Of a stretch of DNA of 64,000 bases, positions 11,263-21,000 are shown one piece after another. The stretch's first letter is position 1; each line of letters begins with the position of its first letter. The stretch lies in contig CM077600.1 in NCBI GenBank assembly GCA_039654915.1, positions 39,788,492 through 39,852,491 on the forward strand, in the 5' to 3' direction. The stretch comes from Aquilaria yunnanensis. Its lineage: Eukaryota; Streptophyta; Magnoliopsida; Malvales; Thymelaeaceae. The translations under genes and the position numbers were made by a program. The notes beneath the pieces are model-generated. The model did no database searches. It had not been told where the DNA came from and saw only the letters and a program-made list of their open reading frames with translations.

Positions 11263-12275
11263 CTGCCAATTAAAGACACGGGTATTATTCAGATGATCAT
11301 CAACGGCAACATGATGATCACAACCGTCTTTTTGTTTTGAAGAACTTTTGTAAATAAAATGCATTAGGAGGCACGCAAAACTTTTCTTCTTTCTTATGCA
11401 AAGATGAATGAATTAGGAATAGGAAATGTGCTATTAGATAACGTAGATAGTGAATACAGTCCGCAGAAATCATGCACGCTTTCTTTTCAACTACGCTAAG
11501 AAAACGTCAATCATTTTTCGTGACACCACATCATGCATCTATATATCTAGAACAAACAATTTCGCAAGTGCCAATGAAGAAACAATTTTGTTAAAAATGA
11601 GCCACTACACGTCTATATCGATCATGGAATTCAATGCAAGGGAACAAGTAAAGATGCCCCTAGATCCTCAGAGATCCACAGGCAAAGGCTGATATTAATT
11701 TAATTAAGTCGGGGAGTAGAAGACATACATGAATACCCAAAGCGGCAGTATCAATCACAAAAAATATATACATGCTGCAAGAAGAAGAAGAAGAAATGAA
11801 TTGAGAGAAGAATCTGCGGAGAGAGGAGTGGCTTTTGGTTGTTATGTACCTTGAATTGAAGAAATTAGAAGAATGAGAGCTTTTGGAGGAGAAAGGTAAT
11901 GAAGAGCAGGGCACGCAGGCGAGGCAAGGCAAGGCAAGATGAAGAGGAAGATATCGATACGTCTCAACCAGCCGCTCCGCTCCAGGAGCAGATACAAATA
12001 GCAAGGCACGCAAGTAGGGTAGGGCCGTAGGGGTAGGGAGAGGCAGGTCACTCCTCATTTCCCATGCACCAGGTAAGGCGAGGAAGGCAAAGCAAGAATG
12101 ATCCTGATGCGCCCGTTTCCTGCTTTTCCGCTCCTTTACTTCTCCTGATCCTTTCCCCTCTCTCCCTATTTTTAGCACCTTTCTCTACCCATCACCATTT
12201 CTCCCTCCCCTTTCCAACTTTTTACCTCTCTCAAAATAAAAACCCTCCTGCAAAAAATTTCCCTTTCTTCCACTC
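11263..12275 (-). other. Spliced 5' leader of the gene at 10752: leader exon 11850-12275 and intron 11263-11849
   Basis: The minus-strand sequence ttcaag/gtacataac at 11850 is a good donor and ttaattggcag at 11263 a good acceptor, giving a 587-bp leader intron. The leader exon is purine-rich on this strand, ending in long GA stretches, and contains several upstream AUGs, including frames at 11660-12178 and 11842-12051. The transcription start near 12270-12275 is inferred only from the TATA position. Confidence 0.5.
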
Positions 12276-12300
12276 CCATTATCCTAACCCCACCTCCCCG

Positions 12301-12308
12301 TTTATATA
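12301..12308 (-). promoter_or_regulatory. TATA box for the gene at 10752-11255
   Basis: Minus-strand tgtatataaacggg is a canonical TATATAAA box upstream of the GA-rich leader. It implies transcription start about 25-32 bp downstream. Confidence 0.55.
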
Positions 12309-12309
12309 C

Positions 12310-13263
12310 AATTCGGAAAGACTAAAGAGTGTTTCTTTTGTTGGGGCAGAAATAGCATATCAGGGTCAGCTTTCATGCATCAAAAAGGAAGTGCATTTTT
12401 CGATCAAGTTATACTTCTAGCTCCATTTTTTTTTTTTTTGCTAGCGGACTCGATTCATTTATTCCAGACAAGTTCAAAAGATATCTTCCAAGAGAAAGCG
12501 TTAATGTGGCTCTTATTCATCATTTGCTGTTATAAAACCCCCAGTTGTAAGACATTTTAAATTTTAGTGCGCTGCAACTTGTGATTCAAGAGAAAGCGGT
12601 GCCACTTCTTCCCTTGATTTTGCCTGCCGTCCAAACCTAGCTGCAAAAAGAAGAAGCCATGAGCAAATGCGCAACCAAAAATGGATCCCTTTCAGATTAA
12701 GTACACGAAAGAGCTAGTAATTCTGTTATTCACAATTAATTTATTAACACCCAACAGACTGCTTTCTGTTATAAAAACAAAAAAGTTATTACCTTCTTTT
12801 TTCCAATGGCAAACTCTTCAGAGGAGAGTTATTACCAGTCTCAGCCATCCATCCATCGCGGGCCATCTGAATCTTATTGGGACCACAGTGGGTGGACGGC
12901 CCAGATCAATGACGGACCGTGGGCTTAGTAGAATCCTTTTCCAATCCCTAATGTTACCAGTACCTCGATTTGTTAAATATTCAACCTCTTCCTTCAGGCA
13001 AAAGCAAGGAAGCTTTTACCTCAGCTGGACTGTCTAATTGTACAGCTTGATTGTAACCTACCATTCGCGCCCTCACCAGGATGGTCATTAGCTTTGCACT
13101 TCAATGACTAGGCAAGTTGATTTCTGCAAAATGTTGGCTTCTAAGAATTCAGTCAGTATCCGAATGGGCCATTGCTTATTCCCAATCCAGAGCAAACAAC
13201 CAAATGGAGTCATCAGTCATATAACCATCCCCCCAACTCCTCCATCAAGAAACATAGCAGTCA
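12310..13263. other. Intergenic region between the 167-aa gene promoter and the PPR gene 3' end
   Basis: No supported gene. It should contain the upstream regulatory DNA of the 10.75-kb gene and the 3' untranslated region of the PPR gene. The 118-codon plus frame at 12681-13037 shows no recognisable domain. Confidence 0.5.
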
Positions 13264-15225
13264 CTACCAGTAGTCACCACAAGAACAAGAGCCGTTGCGA
13301 AAATGATGGAAACGATTTGTATCTCTTATGATGATTTCCCTATCAACTACCTTTGATGCAAATTTCATTGCAGAGTGACAGTCGCCACAGACTCTTATAT
13401 TCTTCTTGATCCGAATGCTGGATCCAGGGGGCGTGTTGAGGAGTGCAAAAGCCAAAGCAAGCTTCTCGCTGTGGTGCTGCAACTTGGTCTCCCTCTCTTT
13501 CTGATCCACATGGAGAAGCACATGGCTAGTGTCTGGCACATAACCAATCTCCTTGATTTTTGCACTTACTTCCTCCCACTTTCTCCAGATTGCTTCTTTC
13601 TGAGGATGAGCATTGTCATCTGCCACAAAGATGTGCACTGTATTCTCAATCTCTACCCAACTGCAAGCAGGTTTCTTCTTCACTCCACTCTCTTTCATCA
13701 TTTTCCTCACTTTAGCAGCATCAGTCCACCTACCAGCAGAGGCATAGATATTGTAAAGTAACACACGTGGCCCAGAGTCACTTCGGTCAAGCTCAAATAG
13801 ACGTTCAGCTGCATAAGCACCAAGATCCATATTCTTATGCATCCTGCATGCCCCAAGCAAGGCTCCCCAAACAGCAGCAGTGGGCTCAATAGGCATATTT
13901 CCTATAAACTTCACAGCTTGATGAAGAAGGCCGGCTCGACCAAGAAGATCAACAATGGTTACATAATGTGAGATTTCAGGTTCAATCTTATATTTCTCCA
14001 TCAGTTTGAAGTAGTGCTGCCCTTCCTTCAACAGCCCAGCCCGGCTGCAAGCTGTGAGGACAGAGAGAAATGTCACATGATTCGGGGAAATCCCAATTCT
14101 CAGCAATTCTTGAAACCATTGAACCGCTTCCTTTCCGAGCCCATGTTGGGCGTATGCAGTTAGCATGGAATTCCAAGAAACCACATCTCTCTTCACCAAC
14201 CTATCGAAAACCTTTCCAGCATCTTCAATGCTACCAGATTTTGCATACATGTCAAGAAGGGTGTTCCCGGCGAAGGCTATGAGATCTTCACCTGATTTTA
14301 CCAGAAGGGCATGAACCCATTTCCCCTGCTCCAAAGACCCTGTGCTTGCAAACGCAACAAAAATGCTTGAATAGGTGAAATGAGTAGGCTCAAAATATTG
14401 TCTCAGCATCTCACGAAAAGACCCAAGCACTTCCTCTGCGTTTCCCTCCCTAGCATACCCGGCAATCAAAGCATTCCAAGACACCTCATTCTTTCTCTCC
14501 ATTTTGCCAAATATAAGCTTGGCCTCCTCCATGCTGCCACACTTAGCGTACATGTCCAGGATCGAACTGGCTACATAAACATTGCAATGGTAACCAGACC
14601 GGAAAGAAAAGCCATGGAGCTGCCTGCCTGGCACATCGGTAGGCCCGTTAGCCGCAGCCTTAAAGAGGCTGGAAAAGGTGAACTGGTTGGGCTTCAAACC
14701 CAGCAGCAGCATCTGAGGAAACAAAGCGAGAGCCTCAAGAGGGCGGTCATGCTGAGAGTAGCCAGTGATCAGGGCAGTCCAAGTGACCATGTCTTTGACA
14801 GGCATTTCATCGAACAGCTGGCGAGCGTCGTCGAGACTGCCGCACTTGGCATACATGTTGAGTGCAGTGTTGTGGAGGGCAACATAGTGGCTGAAAGAGG
14901 AAGTGCGGAGGTGGGAATGAACGATCCTACCAAGGTCGAGCTTCCTGAGAAGGGTGCATTTCTTGAACAAGATAGAATAGAAAGATGGGTCGGGATCCAG
15001 AGAGCCGTCGTCGATGAGGTCGAGAACGTAGAGGCCAGTACCCGAAGGTCGGTGGCTCTTGCGGAGAAGGTCCTTATCCTGGATGATGCAGGATTGTCGG
15101 ATATCGGAGTCGGCGTCGCTAAGAGCAGAGGCGCTGGAAAGGGAACGACGAATTCGAGCATGCTGAAGCGGAAGCTCTTTAGACTTGCAAACACATCTTA
15201 TGCTTTGCATCGCATGTTTGATCAT
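13264..15225 (-). CDS. PLS-DYW pentatricopeptide repeat protein, organelle-targeted (At3g24000-like)
   Basis: Single-exon frame of 653 aa from Met at 15225 (681 aa if the frame start at 15309 were used). A TATA box at 15272-15280 lies downstream of the 15309 codon, so the 15225 Met (MIKHAMQSIRCV) is preferred. It opens an Arg/Ser-rich presequence typical of mitochondrial import. PLS-type PPR repeats follow (for example LHNTALNMYAKCGSLDDA, SWNALIAGYAREGNAEE, NTLLDMYAKSGSIEDA), then the E region (PACSWVEIENTVHIFVAD) and a DYW domain. That domain has the deaminase-type HSE (residues 585-587) and CGDC (613-616) signatures and ends CSCGDYW. The family binds organelle transcripts and edits C to U. 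The order and wording of the repeats agree with my recollection of Arabidopsis At3g24000. All visible zinc-ligand motifs are intact. Confidence 0.93.
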   Translation of the reverse strand: MIKHAMQSIRCVCKSKELPLQHARIRRSLSSASALSDADSDIRQSCIIQDKDLLRKSHRPSGTGLYVLDLIDDGSLDPDPSFYSILFKKCTLLRKLDLGRIVHSHLRTSSFSHYVALHNTALNMYAKCGSLDDARQLFDEMPVKDMVTWTALITGYSQHDRPLEALALFPQMLLLGLKPNQFTFSSLFKAAANGPTDVPGRQLHGFSFRSGYHCNVYVASSILDMYAKCGSMEEAKLIFGKMERKNEVSWNALIAGYAREGNAEEVLGSFREMLRQYFEPTHFTYSSIFVAFASTGSLEQGKWVHALLVKSGEDLIAFAGNTLLDMYAKSGSIEDAGKVFDRLVKRDVVSWNSMLTAYAQHGLGKEAVQWFQELLRIGISPNHVTFLSVLTACSRAGLLKEGQHYFKLMEKYKIEPEISHYVTIVDLLGRAGLLHQAVKFIGNMPIEPTAAVWGALLGACRMHKNMDLGAYAAERLFELDRSDSGPRVLLYNIYASAGRWTDAAKVRKMMKESGVKKKPACSWVEIENTVHIFVADDNAHPQKEAIWRKWEEVSAKIKEIGYVPDTSHVLLHVDQKERETKLQHHSEKLALAFALLNTPPGSSIRIKKNIRVCGDCHSAMKFASKVVDREIIIRDTNRFHHFRNGSCSCGDYW

Positions 15226-15271
15226 CGTCGTTAAGAGACGACAACTCGTGGGCTGGGCGCAACAGATTTCC

Positions 15272-15280
15272 TTTATATAG
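15272..15280 (-). promoter_or_regulatory. TATA box deciding the PPR start codon
   Basis: Minus-strand gcgactatataaagga. A start about 30 bp downstream falls near 15245, between the 15309 and 15225 Met codons, which favours initiation at 15225 with a very short leader. Confidence 0.55.
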
Positions 15281-15351
15281 TCGCATTTAAACTCGAATAT
15301 AAATTTCACACGAAAGGCTGTGCTTCACTGGTGCTGTCTTCCTTGCCCTTT

Positions 15352-15376
15352 TCTCTCTCTCTCTCTCTCTCTCTCT
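15352..15376. repeat. CT microsatellite upstream of the PPR promoter
   Basis: Uninterrupted TC/CT dinucleotides, about 12 units. Confidence 0.9.
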
Positions 15377-15653
15377 GTTTTTTTTTTACTTTTTACTCAG
15401 AGTCTCTAATTTACAAATTTAAGGATTTTTTAGCATAAAACAGGGAGGGGGGAGGCTTAAACCCAGGACAAGGGGTTGTAGGAGTCTCTATCTTTACATT
15501 TTCACCAAATGAACTGGTCGTGTGGGACTTAGCCCTTTTCTTTTTTGCAGTAAAATAGCATAAGCTAAATAAATGTGTTGAATAATTTTTTCTACAAAAT
15601 GATGTTTTATTTCAATTACTAATAAGCCAAATATTATATAAATTGACTATGAA

Positions 15654-17005
15654 TGCCTATGACATCCAATAAATGGAAGAGAATCAGATTAAAGCTGAAA
15701 CTTTCTAAGTGAACCAAGATAATCTTGGATAAATAGTTCATAAGTAATTGAAAAAAAAATCATATAAAATACAAGATAAGTAGAATAAACAATATACATT
15801 CATCCTGATTTATTATTCCAAAATGTCTTATCATATAAGTATCAACCGATTTCCGCACCTTGCTTAATAACAATTTTTCTCATATCCACAAATTTCTAAA
15901 ATGGCCCATTGAGATCTATCCGCTGTAAAGTGTTGGATAAACCAGATAGTTTTTTTATCAATGGTGGTGAAGGCATTTTGTGGAAGATGAAGAAAACGGT
16001 GAAAGTAATTGAGAATAATCAGATGGAATAACAGTGAAAAATCAATTGACTAGGCCTAAATTAGTATCTAAAGCTAGACTGATTCATGGAAAAACAAAGG
16101 AGAAGAAAATGATGCAGAGGAAGAGAAGTTGTGGGGGTTAAATGCACCCATGGTCCCAACCTTTAAATGTTGTTCCACTTTCACTAACATCAATTCTATT
16201 TCATTTTCATCCCTAATGTAATTAAAATGTTCCATTTTTACCTTATTTTGGACGAAAATGTTATGGTGGATGGAAAAGTGCCATAGCAGCCCCAGATTGT
16301 TCAAAAAATTCTAATTTTAATCCCTTAAAACTTGTTCTTCCCCCCAAAACCTTAATTTTGTTTTAACAAAAAACAAGATAACATATGGCCTTGAACTCTT
16401 GCCATATTATTTGACATTTTAAATCTCCTTCTCCACCAATGGCATCGCCGGCCACCAGCTCCAATGAGCCAATGACTCCAGCTGGGCGCTTCTTCTTCCA
16501 ACCAAACATAGACACCTTCATCCACTGTGTAAATTTCACATCATCATCCACAACTAATAAAATACTACGCATCCTTATAATATTGAATGGAGGGAAGAGA
16601 ATCGGATAGAGCCAATACATTCTAGGTAAACTAAAATAATTTTAAAAAAAATAACTCATAAATAATTAAAAAATAAACTAAATAAATGACAAGATAAATA
16701 AAAGAACAATATATGATCATCTCGATATATTATTTCTAAACTCTAAATGCCTCATCACCTAAGTATCAATTGCTTTCTCCATCTCGCTTGACAACAATTC
16801 TTCTCGTAGCTACAAATTTTAAAAATGAGCCACCCAGATCTGTCTACCATAAAGCGTCAGATAAACTAGATGGTACTCCTATCAATGGTGATGAAAGAAT
16901 TTTGTGGATGAGAAAGAAAATGATAAAAGTAATTGATGATAATCAGGTAGAATAACAATGAAAAACCAATTAATTAGACCTAAATTGATTTTCAAGTATG
17001 GCTAG
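15654..17005 (+). repeat. Pair of direct repeats (15654-16080 and 16571-17005), about 920 bp apart
   Basis: The two stretches share the same word order: gaagagaatc, ttctaagtgaac/ttctaggtaaac, aagtatcaa, ttaataacaattttt/ttgacaacaattctt, gagatctatccgctgtaaag/cagatctgtctaccataaag, and a final aggcctaaatt/agacctaaatt. They are about 430 bp each and clearly diverged. The 490 bp between them holds no convincing gene. They could be decayed LTRs of a small element or an old duplication. Confidence 0.6.
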
Positions 17006-17281
17006 GTTGTGGCTAAGGTAAGAGCATGAGTTGCTGGATCTTCTCTTATCAAATAAAATTCAATTAAGACTTTAAATTTTTATTTTATTAATTCTTAAAA
17101 AATTTATATTTCACTTCATTTATAAACTCCATTCAATTTCATTTAGTAGTTTTGAGTGTGGGTGTGTATCTATGTAAGAACAATTTAAGGGTCATAGTCT
17201 CATAGAAAATCTGTAAACGATTCTGTAATATGCATACGGTCCCCACCAGCTCCTTTCCTTATATCAACTGCATGAAATATT

Positions 17282-17861
17282 GGAGTAAATTGCATAACTG
17301 GTCCATAGCCTCTAATTATTCTTTTATTTTAGTCCCTAACCTATTGAATGTTATGTTTTGGTCATAAACCTATTAAAAATATTTTATTTTAGTCCTAAAT
17401 TTATTAAAAACGTTTCATTGTAATCCCTATTGGATGAAATTTGTTAACTCAAATATTTGTTGATAAAATATTTTTTCTATTATAATTTAAATTATTTGAC
17501 AATTGTTTTACAATAAATTTAATCTGTATAATAATTTTTTTGTAATTAATGAAAATTTCAAATCAATTTTTTTTCCTGTAAATTAAACTTATTTCATTTA
17601 GAAAGAAAAAAACTACTAATTTAAAATTTCTATTTACTATAAAAAAATATTAAACTGTTTAAATTTACTAACAAATAGTTATCAAATATTTAAATTAAAT
17701 TCTCAAAAATTTATGCAAGACCACTATTCTAAGTTAATAAATTTCATCTAATAAAAGACCAAAATAAAATAATTTTAATAGATTTAATACTAAAACAGAA
17801 TAGGTTAAGTACTAAAATGAAATGAAAATTAAATGTTAGAGACTATTTACTCAATTTACTT
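17282..17861. mobile_element. Foldback-type non-autonomous element (copy 1)
   Basis: The two halves are long inverted repeats. The left arm runs agtaaattgcataactggtc ... ttagtccctaacctattgaa. The right arm, reverse-complemented, runs agtaaattgagtaaatagtc ... ttagtacttaacctattctg. Flanks tgaaatatt (17273-17281) and tggaatatt (17862-17870) match at 8 of 9 positions, suggesting a 9-bp Mutator-type target duplication. It lies about 190 bp beyond the stop of the VARICOSE homologue. A relative is at 52732-53254. Confidence 0.7.
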
Positions 17862-18051
17862 TGGAATATTGGGAACCAAGGGGAAAAAAGTTGACACCAT
17901 TCGCCACTACTGTAATTTAAAACAGTTGAAGGCCCTAATTGAATAAAATGTTCCTCCCTTTGACTCGTCTGACCTTGCAAGTGCCCCTATATCTATACAA
18001 ACAAAAGAAAATGTTTTACAAAATTGAAACAAAATTTTCTTCATAATTAGA

Positions 18052-21000
18052 TCATTTACAGCTCGCAATTACAGAATGTATGACATGCATAAGAACGCGG
18101 AAGCTGGATGCTTCAGTTGCTGATGAAGAAACGCTCCGTTGATGACCAAGTATCTGATAGACCTGCTCAAAGATGGGCTTAATGTGCATCGCGATCATTG
18201 GATCAGAAGGGTTTATGGCAACAGCTACATCTGTCATCCATGAAATCTTCTTTGATGTTTCATTGGCGATATCACAGGCCAGTTGCTGCAGAAGTGCCAG
18301 CAGAACTCCCTGGCTCAGAGGGAGCGGTACTGTCGATAATATCCCACGAAGATCAACCTGAGGAAAGGACAGCTGAGCTGTGAGGTATATAAACTATCAA
18401 AAAGACCAAGATTCTGCAGGCACTGGTCATTCCAAAAGTCTGAATATCTATATATGCCATTGTAAAATGGAAAATTGATCGCAAATTTTCTTGATAATTC
18501 AACCAATATGAAAAGGGACGCTCAACAGTCTGACATGATGCTACACAAAGCAAGAGCAAACCAATAGACTTCACCTGAGAACACAACCAAGAAACTATTG
18601 AGACATCATTCCTGTGCAAGGCTGCGACAAATGCTTCTTCATACCTCCTCTCAGCTATTGACCTAGAGAGTTCCTTCATGGGATCCAAATGTGTTTGAGG
18701 CTGTCAAAGCAGAAGATGCACAATCACTGAGCAATTTTAATTCTCAGAAATAGAAACCAGAACATTTTTCTTAATAGCACTCCAATGTCTCATTCTTTAC
18801 TATGCTAAATGCTAGCAGTCCCTACTTTAAAAATTCCAGGCAAAAAAGGGAGAGCAAGGCAGCAGGGCCAGGCAATCAGAGAAGGAAATTAACAAAGTAT
18901 ACCATCTCATGCAGAGCAGCATGTGGCCCATTGCTCAAATGTTTGAACAACACATTTCCGTCTTTTGAGTTGGCATTGGAAGCTGCAATAGCTAACAGTT
19001 TGCGTTGTCCATCAGCCAATTCTCCGCTTAAGGTCTGAGTGACTGACGTTACTGAATTTATAGCATCCTGAAAATGCACAAGAATCCAACTTTTTAGTAC
19101 TGTAGCAACAACAGGTCATGCAGTGATGCCAAAAACTAACAAAGATGCATCTTTTCAGTCAGTAAAAGAAAACCCTAACTATTTAGCAAATGTAAACTGG
19201 GTGGCAGGAATCTGGATTGACCATATTAGGGACACACAGGATGCTGATTATATCATTGCAGCTCTTCATATGATGCGAACTCATTAATGCAAATTGCCAA
19301 AGTGTAAAGATGACCAGAACCTCCACCAGCCAAGGGAGACACATCCGCCATCAAGTGTAAAGAAAGGACGGTAAATATGCCATGCTGTTTTTCAGTTTTT
19401 TGTCAATAACAAGATGACCACGCACATGAGATCTTAAAAGCATGAAAGAACAATTTCACAGTTATCATACCCTTAAGGCAACAGCAAGAGCAGAATGTGC
19501 AGCCTCCAATTGCTGTTGAGCAATAGATGTATGTTTGAGAAGCCCCTTCTGAAATGCAGTGTCAATCTGCTCAAACATGGTTTTGCATGATACCTCAAAA
19601 GCGGGAATAATGGAAGTCTCCAAGTTAGACCTTAACGCATCCTGCAAAGCCCAAAATCCATCATCTCATAGCCAATTGCAAAAACACTACATATAAGTGC
19701 AAAAGTTAAGCAGAAAACAAAATTGTAAAGCACATGAAAGCAATGAAAATTAAAACCTAGGAAAAAGGGAAGATAGAGTGGGAAAAATAAGCACACTTTT
19801 CTTATATACTTTCACAAAATGGCATGAGAACCTATAATGACGTATAACCTGACAGAGAAAGTTTACAAGATTTTTATTGTAATGAAAATGACCGTAGCAA
19901 CCATCTTCACTCATTGCTATCTCATGATACTTCTCCAAACAAGTATAGAAACCTGCGATGATGACAATTTGGAATTTGAACTTATAATTCCTTTTTTGAG
20001 AGTTCCATCAAGAAGCGCATCCCAGTTAAAAAAATCACATTGCTTTTTGTATTGATTTATAGTGTCAATGTGAATCTTGTCAGTTAATTGCCATTACAAA
20101 TTTCATGTCACTGAGCCCAAAGAAGTGGGATTATAGTATGATGATGATGACCACCAAGTTATCGAGTAGAAAAAAATGACTCCCCATCCTCAACTACAGA
20201 AAATAATCCAGGGTGAGCCTAAACCCAAACATACACTAGAAAATAGATATCTTACAATTCTGCAGTAAGATTTTAAGAGTGAACTTACAGTATGTAACTA
20301 TGCATGTGGATAAGGGTAATTCTACATGCAGAAAAATAATGCGGTATCCTTTACAAGTTTGAGCCTGAGAAAATTGAATGTTGATATTATGCCTTTCACT
20401 GATGGGGCTAAAACCAAAACAAAAAGTTAAAGGATACCAAGTTCCTAGCAAGTATAGCTTTGGCACTTGAACAAGTGAATTCAGTATATAGCTTCTTCCA
20501 CTTGAAAACCATAGAAACCATAATTTCCAATAATCATTTTAATGGCACCAGCCAACAATACTCTACATTCAAGACTCAAATCGAATGGGATTTGACTTCT
20601 TCAACTAGCAGTAAAGATATGTTACAATCAATTTTGCTAACAAAAACCTCAGTCAGGCCAACTAGATTTAGCTTCATTGAGTGGTAGTATAGTAAACATA
20701 TGTCACAAGCACAATATGATGTGGGAGAATTAAGAAAAAATCTGAATATCTTTTAGAAAGCAGATAGGCAAAAGGGGCAAATCCCCCACTGAACTTTTTG
20801 TGGTAGAGGACATCACCCATCATTGTTTTTTTATAGTTGAACGGCCCATTAATATTTTTGTTGGTAATGACATTTGTCATTAATGATTACTTTGCAGGAC
20901 AAACTAGTCATTGTTTGTGTTAACGGCCGGAATATACAGTGATTCTATGGGATATTCCGTCAAATGTGGTGATGACATGGCTAGTTAAAATGAAAAATTA

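Noticed and set aside
11660..12178. 172-codon minus-strand frame upstream of the 167-aa gene
   Set aside because: It crosses the inferred leader donor site, consists of GA/CT-rich leader sequence and has no domain. It is treated as an upstream frame in the leader.
14380..15234. 284-codon plus-strand frame
   Set aside because: It lies entirely antisense to the PPR-DYW gene and has no recognisable domain. It is a shadow of a GC-richer coding region.
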